A DNA stretch of 64,000 nucleotides from JAXGMQ01 sp964613055. GTDB taxonomy: Bacteria; Caldisericota; Caldisericia; JAAYUI01. The notes under the pieces are model-generated. The model saw only the letters and a list, made by a program, of their open reading frames with translations, had not been told where the DNA came from and made no database searches. Shown piece after piece: positions 16,081-25,308 of this stretch. Position 1 is the first letter of the stretch, and each line of letters starts with the position of its first letter. The translations under genes were made by a program, and so were the position numbers. The stretch lies in contig CAZTGD010000005.1 of NCBI GenBank assembly GCA_964613055.1, forward strand, positions 1 to 64,000, written 5' to 3'.

Positions 16081-17082
16081 ATGAGAAGAATTGGAGTCGT
16101 TACATCTGGGGCTGACTGCCCAGGTCTCAATGCCGCGATAAGGGCGGTAGCAAGAAAGGGTTTTGAGCTTGGATATGAAGTAATCGGTGTCAGGAATGGT
16201 TGGAAAGGATTGATAGAGGATGATGTCTATGTCATGCATAAAAGGCATGTTTCAGGCATACTGTTTCTTGGTGGTACTATCCTCGGTTCCGGTAGATTCG
16301 ATCCTTTTAGCTCTGAAAAGGAGTTTGGGCGTTTTCAGAAAAACTTCAACAAGTATTCACTGACATCACTCGTTGTAATCGGTGGATTCACATCCTTGAG
16401 GATTGCTTCAAGATTGAATGAAGCAGGTTATGCTTCTGTGGGTGTACCTTCTACCATAGATAACGATGTTGCGTGTACAGAATCGTGCATCGGTTTTGAT
16501 ACGGCATGTAATTTTGTATCGCATTCCCTTGACCGATTGCATGCCACTGCATCCTCTCATCACCGAGTCATGGTCGTAGAAGTGATGGGAGGTGGTTCTG
16601 GCTGGATAGCCTTGATGGGTGGTTTGGCTGGTGGAGCAGATTATATCGTAACCCCTGAAAGACACACCTCCTTCAATGACATTGTAAATCATATTGAGCA
16701 CAGAAGATCATCGGGAAAGAACTTTTCTATCATTGTTATAACTGACACTGCTCAGGTTGATGGAATGCCATTCAAACCAGGTGACACCCCACAGACTGGT
16801 GTTGGTGCAACACTTGCCAACGAGATAGAAAAGCGTGCAGGTATAGACTCCCGCTATACCGTTCTAGGTCATCTTCAACGAGGTGGAACACCTTCTGTAG
16901 TGGATAGGGTGCTGGCAACAAGATTCGGTTATGAAGCAGTAGAACTCTTGAAAAGGGGAGAAGTTGGTAAAATGACTGCCATTAAGGCAGGCCTTGTAGT
17001 TCCAGCCGACATGGATATAGCAACAAGAGAGCGAAGACGTCCACCAGCAAAACTGTTTGAGTACGCTCAGTTATTTTACTAA
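16081..17082 (+). CDS. pfkA: phosphofructokinase-family protein with altered active site
   Basis: 333 residues from ATG 16081 (GGAGG 5 nt upstream). The fold is clearly that of 6-phosphofructokinase: TSGADCPGLNAAIRA, GSGRFDPF (Arg72 kept), PSTIDND (Asp127 and Asp129 kept), VVEVMG, and GHLQRGGTPS. Because numbering runs in register with E. coli PfkA, changes stand out. The Mg/phosphate motif GGDGS at 101-105 reads GGFTS (Asp103 to Phe, Gly104 to Thr), Gly11 is Ala, Gly124 is Ser and Arg171 is Gly. Asp103 is retained in both ATP- and PPi-dependent members I know. The phosphoryl donor, or activity at all, is therefore uncertain. It lies 15 nt after hppA, so the two are cotranscribed. Confidence 0.8.
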   Translation: MRRIGVVTSGADCPGLNAAIRAVARKGFELGYEVIGVRNGWKGLIEDDVYVMHKRHVSGILFLGGTILGSGRFDPFSSEKEFGRFQKNFNKYSLTSLVVIGGFTSLRIASRLNEAGYASVGVPSTIDNDVACTESCIGFDTACNFVSHSLDRLHATASSHHRVMVVEVMGGGSGWIALMGGLAGGADYIVTPERHTSFNDIVNHIEHRRSSGKNFSIIVITDTAQVDGMPFKPGDTPQTGVGATLANEIEKRAGIDSRYTVLGHLQRGGTPSVVDRVLATRFGYEAVELLKRGEVGKMTAIKAGLVVPADMDIATRERRRPPAKLFEYAQLFY

Positions 17083-17255
17083 ACATATAGAGGATTAATT
17101 ATACCAGTTGTGTCGGTGTTGATCCTTTCAACGTTTGTACTATGTACTAATGTTGCTACTAACATGTAGTCTTCGATTCTATGTGATTAGTTTCGTTGTT
17201 TTTCAACTAGGTACAGGTACTTGTGATTTGGTTGACTAGCGTTTGGTATCTAATC

Positions 17256-17283
17256 TTGCAAAATTTAGAAAACAATATATATT
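17256..17283 (+). promoter_or_regulatory. promoter of the kinase gene
   Basis: TTGCAA (17256-17261), a 16-nt spacer and TATATT (17278-17283) predict transcription from about 17290. That excludes the farthest upstream TTG codon (17243) as translation start for the kinase gene. Confidence 0.5.
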
Positions 17284-17314
17284 ACTAAATGAAGATAACT
17301 TCTTCAGGATATCT

Positions 17315-20300
17315 GTGATCATTTTGACAGATTTCAACAAGGATCGTGCAAAGGAGATGCCAATTAAAGATAACATTCGCATAGACTCTAGATTCTCGCT
17401 GAAGTATCTGCTTGGAAGTGGTGGAATGGGAAGAGTGTATCTTGCCACTGATTCAGAGAATGGTAACGACGTAGCGATAAAGTTCCTATCTGCAGATAAC
17501 CAGAATGCAAACAAGAGGTTTTCTCGTGAGATTGAAACACTATCTGAAATAAATCATAAATCTGTAGTTCAATACATATGTAGTGGTTCAACCGATGATG
17601 GATACTGGTATGCAATGGATCATATCCCAGGACCAAATATAACAGATTGGTTCAGATCAAAAGGAATACTCGATTATCCATTACTTTCTGAAACGATGAG
17701 TCATATTGCCTCTGCTCTTTCTGTTGTTCATGAGAAGGGTGTTGTTCATCGTGATGTAAAACCAGATAACATACTGATGAATGGTGATCTGCCCGTGCTG
17801 GTCGACTTCGGGATCGTGCATCTTCAATCTTCAACCCAATCAACCAAACTCACTCACGAAGGCTCTATTGTAGGTACAGCCATGTACATGTCCCCTGAGC
17901 AAGTAATGGGAGGTATTATTGATGGTCGATCTGATCTCTACTCACTGGGCACTATTCTCTATGAAATCCTCACTTCTTGTCACCCTTTCCCAGCTGAAAA
18001 TTTTCCTAGATTAGTGTCAAAAATATTACGAGAAAGACCGACAAGGCCATCCGCACATAATCCTGGTATTCCCAAAGCACTTGAGCAAATAACCGTTAGG
18101 CTGTTGGAGAAAAACCCGGATCTGAGATATGACTCAGCCGAACAACTGGTGGAGTCATTGAACAGATTTATTCATGGAGGAGAGGTATCTAAATCAAAAA
18201 ACCAATCACCCATGAAGGCTTATGAAACAAAGACTATTCCTTTTGTCGGTAGAACTGATCAACTTGAAAAACTTAAGACTTTGTTTGATTCGGCGACTAT
18301 TGGTAATGGCGGATTAGCGGTTATTACTGGAGAATCCGGATTAGGCAAATCAAGACTTTTATCCGAGTATAAGATGATGGTCTTGGGGGGTTTTGGAAGA
18401 TTCCTTGAATGCCAGAAAGCCGGTGATAGTTCCGTAAGACCTGCTATTTCGTCAGTGCTTAATCAACTTGCTGACTATGAAATTGCGTATAACCCCGACT
18501 TCATAAAAAAACATTCACACATGATTCGAAGCCTGTCACCCAAATTTGCAAATGCCATAGGGATCGTGAGTAACCCGCCCAATATCTCAGATGATGATAT
18601 GATCCCAAAGGTTATTGCTCAGATACTATGTGAGTCATTTCCAGAGATACCAGTGGTTATTGCATTTGAAGATAGGTTAGACAACATAACAGAGAAAATT
18701 ATTCATGAGTGTGCAAGAAAATCGATCGATTCAAAAGTGATAGTGTGCTGTCAATCTGAGGCAGATATCCCAGAGTTTCTCAATGGTATAAAGAGAGTTA
18801 GTCATATTGAATTACAACCGTTTGATGTTGATGATATTAATCAATTAGCAAAAAGCATAATAGGGAGAGATCTAACAACTGGAGAGGGTGAGAAGATCAT
18901 CAAAACCTCGGGAGGTAAACCCGGTATAGCAATACATCTTATCTCAAGCATAAAACCTTTTGATGAAACGATATCTCTGACGTCTGTACCCGAATATAGT
19001 CATCTATTGAACCAAAGGGTTGATGAATTAAGCAATTCTGCAAGGGAAATAATTTCAACACTCTCCCTATTTGACAAACCTATTCCACTTTCAATATTAA
19101 AACCAATATCTCGTCTTAAGAGCACAAATTTTCAAAAAGCGTTTGATTCTCTTGAAAGTGGCAATATGATCCAAGTATCAAATAAGGGGTTTGAACTATT
19201 TTGTAATATTATTTCAAAGGATGTAAGGGATTTTGTATATAATTCATTAACTGAAGAAAGATTTAGGGAATTAAATCAACTAATTGCCAGCACACTTTCT
19301 ATCTATTACTCAAACAGTGATGATCCAGATGTTCTTGCAATGATTGGCAAACACTATCATCTGGCTAAAAAGCAGGATGAGTATTGTAAGCATCTTGTTA
19401 AAGCTCTGGAGCAATTAGAACAAATCGACTACCTTTCCAGTGGTTTTCATTATGTTGAGAAACTTCAGGAACACATAGATGTTGTGGATAATACTTCAAT
19501 ACATAAGGTGCTTCAGTGGATTATTAAAGCGAAATCTAAAACAGGTGATCTGACAAGTTTTGAGGAATGGGTGGATCGTTCAAATCAGATAATAATCAAT
19601 CGTTCAATTGATGATGTTAGAAAATCAAAGCTTTTTCTTAACATCACTGAGGGATACACACAGTTCATGAATCATCATAAAGCTGTAGTCTATATGCAAA
19701 AGGCTTATAAAAACAAGTACCTTTTTGACAATCGTACAAAACTACATCTGGAGATCATGCAGGCTAGAATTTATATGTTGCAGTTAGATCTCGATAAAAT
19801 GAGCATGGCAATCGGTGAGATTGAGCGACTCATCAATTTAATTGATGATGATGCGATGTTGCTAGATAAAATCCAGTTCTTCAGTATTAAAGGTATTTAC
19901 CTCTTTGAAAAAGGTAATAGTGGAGAGTCAATTCGCGCGTTTAAAAAAGCCCTTCAGATATCAAAGGATATAAATCACAGAGAGAATATGCTTAGGGTTA
20001 TGACTAATCTCGGGAATGCATATCATCGAGAGAGTGAATTTGACAAATCTCTTTATTACAGAAATCAAGCCTATGAAATTGCAAAGGATATGGGGATAAC
20101 TCAAATCCAAATCAAACTCATTTCTGCTTTGCTCGCAACATACACAAAGATTGGTGATGTAGACAGGTTGAGAAAGAAGATGATTGATTTTAAAGCTGTT
20201 CTGGATACAGTCCCGTTCAGCAATTATCATATTGGTTGGACAAGTCACTACACACAACTGGTTTGTCTCGAGGAAAGGTTTGAGGATGCCAGTGAAGTAA

Positions 20301-20980
20301 TACAACGTTACAAAAGGGAAACGATTGAAAAGAATCAACCTCACTTGCTCAGAGATTTGCTTGAATACGAAGCCTTTGTGTGTTTCTTTTCTGGCAAGTA
20401 CAAACGTTCATTCAAACTCTTCGAACAGATTGATAATTCTTATTTACTAATGGAAAATGAAAGCATTAAAGTGAAACATATGAATATTTTATTTACCATG
20501 GTAGGTCTAATGGATCTTCTCGATTTAGATGTAAGGACAGCAGAGAAACTATACGCAGAAGCAGTCAAACTAGAAAAAATTTTTAACACTGAGCATAATC
20601 ATTTCGAATTAATGCTTGCAGAGGCACATATAAACTATATGAAATCTCTCAAAAGCAACGCTTTTGGCTCAGACAACTTCATGTCAAGCCCTTGGAGAAT
20701 TGCATATAACAACTTGCTTGAATTACAGAAGTATGCTGAAAGGGACGAATGTGTTATTACAATGATTCCAACATACTCAACTCACTTGTTTGCCAGACTG
20801 GTGTTAAGAAGGATGAAATATGATAGAAATCTGGATAGTATTGAGAAAAGACAGATATTCGATCAAGCGGTTTCGAACATCGAATGGTTGATGAAAAGGT
20901 ACAAAACATGCGGATTCAAGTTGTTAAGGGATGACATTATCGGTATCAACAATGAACTTATCATAGAAATGGGTAAGTAA
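17315..20980 (+). CDS. Ser/Thr protein kinase fused to ATPase and TPR-like regions
   Basis: About 1221 residues. The N-terminal Hanks-type kinase domain (about 22-285) has glycine loop LLGSGGMGRVYLA, VAIK lysine, HRDVKPDN catalytic loop (about residue 145), DFGIVH and the GTAMYMSPEQ activation segment, so it should be active. A NACHT/AAA-like module starts with FVGRTDQLEKL and Walker A GESGLGKS (about residue 339). The remaining ~600 residues are helical and repeat-rich, typical of TPR (for example LGNAYHRESEFDKSLYYRNQAYEIAKDMG). The architecture resembles PknK-type cytosolic sensors. GTG 17315 has AGGA upstream, while ATG 17357 has a Shine-Dalgarno abutting it, so the start is uncertain. No transmembrane segment. 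Confidence 0.88.
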   Translation: MIILTDFNKDRAKEMPIKDNIRIDSRFSLKYLLGSGGMGRVYLATDSENGNDVAIKFLSADNQNANKRFSREIETLSEINHKSVVQYICSGSTDDGYWYAMDHIPGPNITDWFRSKGILDYPLLSETMSHIASALSVVHEKGVVHRDVKPDNILMNGDLPVLVDFGIVHLQSSTQSTKLTHEGSIVGTAMYMSPEQVMGGIIDGRSDLYSLGTILYEILTSCHPFPAENFPRLVSKILRERPTRPSAHNPGIPKALEQITVRLLEKNPDLRYDSAEQLVESLNRFIHGGEVSKSKNQSPMKAYETKTIPFVGRTDQLEKLKTLFDSATIGNGGLAVITGESGLGKSRLLSEYKMMVLGGFGRFLECQKAGDSSVRPAISSVLNQLADYEIAYNPDFIKKHSHMIRSLSPKFANAIGIVSNPPNISDDDMIPKVIAQILCESFPEIPVVIAFEDRLDNITEKIIHECARKSIDSKVIVCCQSEADIPEFLNGIKRVSHIELQPFDVDDINQLAKSIIGRDLTTGEGEKIIKTSGGKPGIAIHLISSIKPFDETISLTSVPEYSHLLNQRVDELSNSAREIISTLSLFDKPIPLSILKPISRLKSTNFQKAFDSLESGNMIQVSNKGFELFCNIISKDVRDFVYNSLTEERFRELNQLIASTLSIYYSNSDDPDVLAMIGKHYHLAKKQDEYCKHLVKALEQLEQIDYLSSGFHYVEKLQEHIDVVDNTSIHKVLQWIIKAKSKTGDLTSFEEWVDRSNQIIINRSIDDVRKSKLFLNITEGYTQFMNHHKAVVYMQKAYKNKYLFDNRTKLHLEIMQARIYMLQLDLDKMSMAIGEIERLINLIDDDAMLLDKIQFFSIKGIYLFEKGNSGESIRAFKKALQISKDINHRENMLRVMTNLGNAYHRESEFDKSLYYRNQAYEIAKDMGITQIQIKLISALLATYTKIGDVDRLRKKMIDFKAVLDTVPFSNYHIGWTSHYTQLVCLEERFEDASEVIQRYKRETIEKNQPHLLRDLLEYEAFVCFFSGKYKRSFKLFEQIDNSYLLMENESIKVKHMNILFTMVGLMDLLDLDVRTAEKLYAEAVKLEKIFNTEHNHFELMLAEAHINYMKSLKSNAFGSDNFMSSPWRIAYNNLLELQKYAERDECVITMIPTYSTHLFARLVLRRMKYDRNLDSIEKRQIFDQAVSNIEWLMKRYKTCGFKLLRDDIIGINNELIIEMGK

Positions 20981-21150
20981 AGATTGCAATGTTCCCTTAA
21001 AGGGCTAGAATATTTGTATTCATGAAAGGAGGTAGTAACACATCACCTTTCTTGTATGTAACTTGACAATCCATACATTGTGGCTGAACGGTGGTAGCTC
21101 CCCTGTGTTGAAAAATGAGTTAGTTAGACAAGCAAAGTTCGATTAGAACA

Positions 21151-21268
21151 TTACTTCTGTCTTAGAGTTCGAATATGTTTACGGACGACTGTGCCGTCAG
21201 CTCTTACGTATTCATCGACTATAACTAGCTCCAAATTCAGTGATTTTAGATCAAGTTGTTTTGCTCAT
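21151..21268 (-). pseudogene. frameshifted small gene inside the IS-bounded region
   Basis: On the minus strand a strong GGAGGAGG lies 7 nt before ATG 21268, but the frame stops after MSKTT. Removing one A from the AAAA run at the fourth codon gives a 38-residue product (MSKQLDLKSL...VIVDEYVRADGTVVRKHIRTLRQK). The good ribosome-binding site and protein-like composition suggest a real small gene with a one-base frameshift, either a mutation or, less likely, programmed slippage. Not recognised. Confidence 0.4.
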
Positions 21269-21393
21269 ATTAGCGCCTCCTCCTTACATGGGGGGGGTTA
21301 GCCACCTCCATCATGTATTATAATACAGCCAATAAAGGTGTGCAAATGCTAGTTTATCGGCACTTTGTATCCCAACTCTGTATTTATAGTTGT

Positions 21394-24300
21394 TTACTGT
21401 TTCAAAGAGTCTTCAACAATCTGTATTTCTTCTGGTGTAAGCTCATAGAGTTCATATACCAAATCATCAATCATTTTATCTGTCATTTCTATTTGTCTGT
21501 TTAACAGGTCTTTTTCATGTGAAGTCTTTGTTTTAGCAAGTTGTTTGTTTAGCTCAAGCATAGTTTCTACAAGTTGCACAATTTTGTCGTGTTTTTTCTT
21601 TTCGTTTGGGCTTTTGAGGTCGAGGATTTTGATTGGGATACTTTTAAGATACGTTGTCTTGTAAATATAATACCCTCCGGCTTTTGGGACTGTAGATTTT
21701 TTATAATAAAACTCAACAAGCTTAGAATTTAGGACACCTAAAACAAAAGGCATCGAGTAAACTTCTGAAGGTTTTAAAATAATCCCACATGTCGTATCTC
21801 CATACAGACAACCATCTTCAGCAACAGAGAATCTATTACAATCTGCCATCTCTGGTACGACAATCTTTTTTCCTGAGATTACATCAAATTTTCTTGGACA
21901 CCACAATTCATACCATTTCTTTTTTGATTTTTTAAAATATTCTCTTCCATCAAGATCTTTTCTTCTGGCTGACAAATAATTGTAAATATTTTTATATCCT
22001 TGTAGTTCTTCTTCAGATAAAAAAATTGTTTTATCATCAGAAAACTTGTATGGGTAAATAATGTGATCTTCTACATCACCAATATGGTATCTCTGAATAT
22101 TTTTTCCTCTCAACTGTGGAAATATAATTGATTCTTCTAGCAACTTATCTCTTATTTCTTGTTTTGAGATGACAAAAACTGAATTGTTCCCAGAAACAAT
22201 ACCCTCAGAAATTGCCTTTGTAATAACATCAAGTTTTATGGAATTCTTTCTCATTTTTTCAAGTAACTCATTATGCTTTTTCGGTCTAATCACCCAAACA
22301 TCAGATGAAAGGGAATTTTGATTTCCATGGATAGACCTTGAGTTTAGGCTTCTCACTCTGTAGTTGAATTTTAGATTAGAATCAATTGTTTTACATTTTT
22401 GAAAGATAAAAATTCCAGTATAATTTGTTGCACCTTTGAAAACTTGAACATCTTCGAAATCACATATACTTTCAATCTGAACATTTTCTAAAAGATATTT
22501 TCTTATATCTTTTCCATGTGTCCGTTTCATAAAATTTGTTGGACAAATAAAACCGAACTCCCCATCATTATCCAGAAGGTCTACCGATCTTTCAATAAAT
22601 GGAATATACAGATCAAATCTACCTTTTGCAGACTTATACACAAGTGTTAGGTGTTTTTTTACATCTTTAAATCCATGAAAACCTAAATACGGTGGATTAC
22701 CAATCACAGCGTCAAAACCATAACCTTTTTCAAGCTCTCGAGAGGGAGATTCCAAATCAAGTTTGGAATGACGTGAGTTTTTCCATTTGATGATTTTTGG
22801 AAACTCTTTATCCCAATCAAAAGCATTGATTTTTCTCAAATGATCTAAATCATTTCTCTTGACAGGGTTTAGATCGTAGAAATCACTTTCAATAAGGCTG
22901 TTACCACACTTGATGTTTTCACCGAGGTCGGGTAATGCTCTTTTCATTCCTAGGTCTGGGCTGTTTTCCTCTTCCAGCACTTTTAATAAAAGGTTTAGCT
23001 TTGCCACTTCCACCGCTTGTGTGTCTATGTCTACGCCATAGATATTATTCAAAAGAATTTCTTTTTTCTTTTCGGTTGAGAGTCTCCAACCGCCTTTTAT
23101 TTCATAGATTGGTTGATTCTTTTTCTTTGCATATTTTTCTGGATCATTATTACTGTAGTAGTCAAGATGCCAGTCAATAAGATGTTGGAATGCTCCGAGT
23201 AAAAATGAACCTGAACCACAAGCTGGGTCAAGAATCTTTAATTTTGAGGCTTGTTTTGGTGTTTTCCCTTCAAGCAATTTACCAACAGTGTTGCTAACGA
23301 TGTAATCAACAATGTATTTTGGCGTATAATAAACACCTCCAGCTTTCCTAACCTCTGGTTTTTCCTCAATTGTTGCTTGATGTGAATCATCTAATGTGAT
23401 TACCCTTCCCAAAAATTTTTCATAGACATGACCAAGAATATCCACAGGTAGTATTGAAAAATCGAAATTATAATATGGAGGGTAAAGATTATCGATTATC
23501 TCTTTTAGAACCGTGTCGTCAATTTTAATATTTTTTGAGTAATTATCAAAATCTGGTCTTCCATCCTCTTTTTTAAAATGAAACAAGCCTGAGTTATATT
23601 TTGTATCAGCATGATCGTAGATAGCTATGAGTTTCGAGTAAACATTTTTACCCTTCATAGCTTCATCAAGTTTAAACTCTTTTCTATTCTCAATCCCTCT
23701 ATCTTCAGCAATTCTCAGGAACAGGATTCTATCAATAGTTCTTTGTACAACACTGTTTAGAAGGTAAACATCAAGACCTTTGTTTTTAAGTGCAATGTTT
23801 GTTGCTAGTTTTTCTCTCCAACCTTCTATCATTTTCAAAAGTGTTTCATCAACAGGTTCTCTTTTCCCTTTGACTAGGTGCTGATAGTCATCAAGTAATT
23901 TATCCAAAGAACCTCTCGCTACATTCTCACGTCCTAGATAGCCTTCAATCTCATCCCATTTTTTTATGTAATCCTCAAAGTGGTATTTCCTTAATAATCC
24001 AACATGCGGTCTATCTGACTTATCTTTTGGCTGAACACGTACATCATATAAACTGAGATACTCAAAATTTGATAAGATCGAAACGTATATCGTATCATTG
24101 TTCCACCCATAACGTCTAAGCTGATATGCAGAATCTTTATCATCTAAAATATTTACTGATGGCTTTTTTGTTTCAAGAAAAAAAGCTGGAGCTCCGCCAA
24201 TTCTGAACAAATAATCGGGTTTTTTTGTCCCAGAACCTTGCATACGCTGGCTATACTGCTGTTCAACATCTCTGTATCTCTCAGGTTTTCCATCCTTATT

Positions 24301-24444
24301 TGAAATATCCCAACCAAGTGCTTCAAACAAAGGATCAATAAAATCTGTACAAAGTGATGTTTCTTTATAACTGGTTTCTTTGTAAGTATCGATGTAGTTT
24401 CTAAATGTAGCGACACGTTCAACAACAGTCTTTGGTATGCTCAT
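21394..24444 (-). CDS. type IIG restriction-modification enzyme (Eco57I-like methylase with nuclease domain)
   Basis: A single 1016-residue polypeptide with endonuclease, N6-adenine methylase and specificity parts. The N-terminal PD-(D/E)xK region shows KKPDYLFRIGGAPAFFLETKKPSVN. A helical connector follows, then methylase motif I LDPACGSGSFLLGAF (about residue 404), AVEVAKLNLLLKVLEEE, and motif IV GNPPYLGFHGF (about 582), with ICPTNFMKRT further on. The C-terminal TaqI-like specificity region includes IIFPQLRGKNIQRY, and the end is a coiled coil. Just before motif IV, residues SRHSKLDLESPSREL are encoded by a palindromic repeat (22733-22777). It sits within the IS ends, oriented like the transposase remnant. 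Confidence 0.9.
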   Translation of the reverse strand: MSIPKTVVERVATFRNYIDTYKETSYKETSLCTDFIDPLFEALGWDISNKDGKPERYRDVEQQYSQRMQGSGTKKPDYLFRIGGAPAFFLETKKPSVNILDDKDSAYQLRRYGWNNDTIYVSILSNFEYLSLYDVRVQPKDKSDRPHVGLLRKYHFEDYIKKWDEIEGYLGRENVARGSLDKLLDDYQHLVKGKREPVDETLLKMIEGWREKLATNIALKNKGLDVYLLNSVVQRTIDRILFLRIAEDRGIENRKEFKLDEAMKGKNVYSKLIAIYDHADTKYNSGLFHFKKEDGRPDFDNYSKNIKIDDTVLKEIIDNLYPPYYNFDFSILPVDILGHVYEKFLGRVITLDDSHQATIEEKPEVRKAGGVYYTPKYIVDYIVSNTVGKLLEGKTPKQASKLKILDPACGSGSFLLGAFQHLIDWHLDYYSNNDPEKYAKKKNQPIYEIKGGWRLSTEKKKEILLNNIYGVDIDTQAVEVAKLNLLLKVLEEENSPDLGMKRALPDLGENIKCGNSLIESDFYDLNPVKRNDLDHLRKINAFDWDKEFPKIIKWKNSRHSKLDLESPSRELEKGYGFDAVIGNPPYLGFHGFKDVKKHLTLVYKSAKGRFDLYIPFIERSVDLLDNDGEFGFICPTNFMKRTHGKDIRKYLLENVQIESICDFEDVQVFKGATNYTGIFIFQKCKTIDSNLKFNYRVRSLNSRSIHGNQNSLSSDVWVIRPKKHNELLEKMRKNSIKLDVITKAISEGIVSGNNSVFVISKQEIRDKLLEESIIFPQLRGKNIQRYHIGDVEDHIIYPYKFSDDKTIFLSEEELQGYKNIYNYLSARRKDLDGREYFKKSKKKWYELWCPRKFDVISGKKIVVPEMADCNRFSVAEDGCLYGDTTCGIILKPSEVYSMPFVLGVLNSKLVEFYYKKSTVPKAGGYYIYKTTYLKSIPIKILDLKSPNEKKKHDKIVQLVETMLELNKQLAKTKTSHEKDLLNRQIEMTDKMIDDLVYELYELTPEEIQIVEDSLKQ
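22733..22777. repeat. palindromic repeat inserted in frame within the methylase gene
   Basis: ATTCCAAA (22749-22756), loop TCAAG and TTTGGAAT (22762-22769), followed by GACG. The same layout, including the TCAAG loop and GAATGAC end, occurs at 62728-62752 with different but still complementary arms (ATTCCTGG/CCAGGAAT). In the methylase frame it reads RHSKLDLESPS and lies immediately before the NPPY block, where related enzymes are expected to have no such segment. Confidence 0.75.
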
Positions 24445-24550
24445 CTGAACTCCTAGCCTCTAAATAATTACCATTCACACATCAAATCATCTATTCTAGT
24501 GTAATACGTCTTAATAGCTTTGATAGCTGGTTTAAGTTGTAGGTTTTTAC

Positions 24551-25093
24551 TCACGCACACACCATCCTCTTCAGCATATCACCAAAGATGAAAGCAGGTT
24601 TCCTTACAGGGGTTTTCTTTGACTTGGCTCTTGGTTTGTTGCCGTGGTGTTCATTATCCTTTTTTGGCTGTCCACCGACATAGGCTTCATCCATTTCAAC
24701 AATACCCCTTAAAAGGCTTTTATCAGGTTCAAGTAATGCTTTTCTAATCTGAACCGATATTCTGTAGCCTGTCTTAACAGTAACACCGATATCCCTTGAA
24801 AGTTGACGGCTAGATATAGACTTCTTTGCGTTGGCAATAAGGAATATAGCCATAAACCATTTGGGTAAAGGTAAACGAGTGTGATGAAACATCGTTTTAG
24901 TAAGTACCGTGAATGACTTATGACAGTCCTTACACTGCCAACGTTTGGTGGTTCTTGAAGGGTCGTGATGTGTTGTTGTGGAATAAGAACCGCAATAAGG
25001 ACAGTAGACACCCTTTGCAAACCTTATTGCTTCAAGCTTTTCTACACATTTTTCGTGTGTCCCGAATTGGTTTGTTATGTCTAATAAGTTCAT
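24551..25093 (-). pseudogene. IS1595-family (ISXO2-like) transposase, truncated
   Basis: 180 residues. N-terminal zinc ribbon YCPYCGS...WQCKDCHKSF, then FHHTRLPLPKWFMAIFLIANAKKSISSRQLSRDIGVTVKT, and the first catalytic acid in GIVEMDEAYVGGQPKK. Full-length family members run to about 300 residues and carry further catalytic residues. Here the frame ends soon after KTPVRKPAFIFGDMLKRM. In the next frame a short stretch (VSKNLQLKPAIKAIK...) follows and stops, consistent with frameshift plus deletion. It cannot be functional alone. Start at ATG 25093, with the inverted-repeat end 30 bp upstream. Confidence 0.85.
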
Positions 25094-25230
25094 AACTATA
25101 TATTAGCAGGTTTTGTTGAGTTGTCAAGTCCTTAGAGGGAACAATATTGTGAAGATGCTGCTAACTTGATATTCATATTATCGATGTTATTATGTTTGTC
25201 AGTATGAAGGAGGACCAAGTGTCTAAACAG

Positions 25231-25308
25231 AGATCACTTTGAGCTTGTAGAGACGGGCAGTTAGCCTGTCAGGTTCAGGTGATCTACCGCTTCAAGCCGA
25301 TCACCTGA
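25231..25308 (+). ncRNA. structured 5' leader of the ABC transporter operon with competing hairpins
   Basis: Three pairings are visible. GACGGGC-AGTTA-GCCTGTC (25252-25270) is a 7-bp hairpin. TCAGGTGATC (25275-25284) pairs perfectly with GATCACCTGA (25299-25308). The segment AGATCAC (25231-25237) can instead pair with GTGATCT (25279-25285), which excludes the second hairpin. Mutually exclusive helices in front of a transporter operon suggest a riboswitch, attenuator or protein-binding leader. It does not match the consensus of TPP, cobalamin, SAM or ZTP riboswitches as I know them. The gene starts 28 nt later with AGGAGG. Confidence 0.45.

Larger units (their letters stand above)
20990..25143. 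mobile_element. IS1595-type element remnant with restriction-modification passenger
   Basis: The outer ends are imperfect inverted repeats. TGTTCCCTTAAAGGGCTAGA at 20990-21009 matches the reverse complement of TCAAGTCCTTAGAGGGAACA at 25124-25143 in 16 of 20 positions. The right end lies 30 bp upstream of an IS1595-family transposase start, where an IS terminus is expected. The left end lies beyond a type IIG restriction gene. So the restriction gene sits between IS ends as a passenger. The transposase is truncated and no 8-bp target duplication is obvious directly outside these limits, so the element looks immobile. Passenger-carrying members of this IS family are known. Confidence 0.55.

Noticed and set aside
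24474..24560. A separate short ORF (VSKNLQLKPAIKAIK...) after the transposase
   Set aside because: No start or ribosome-binding site. It is more likely the out-of-frame continuation of the broken transposase.
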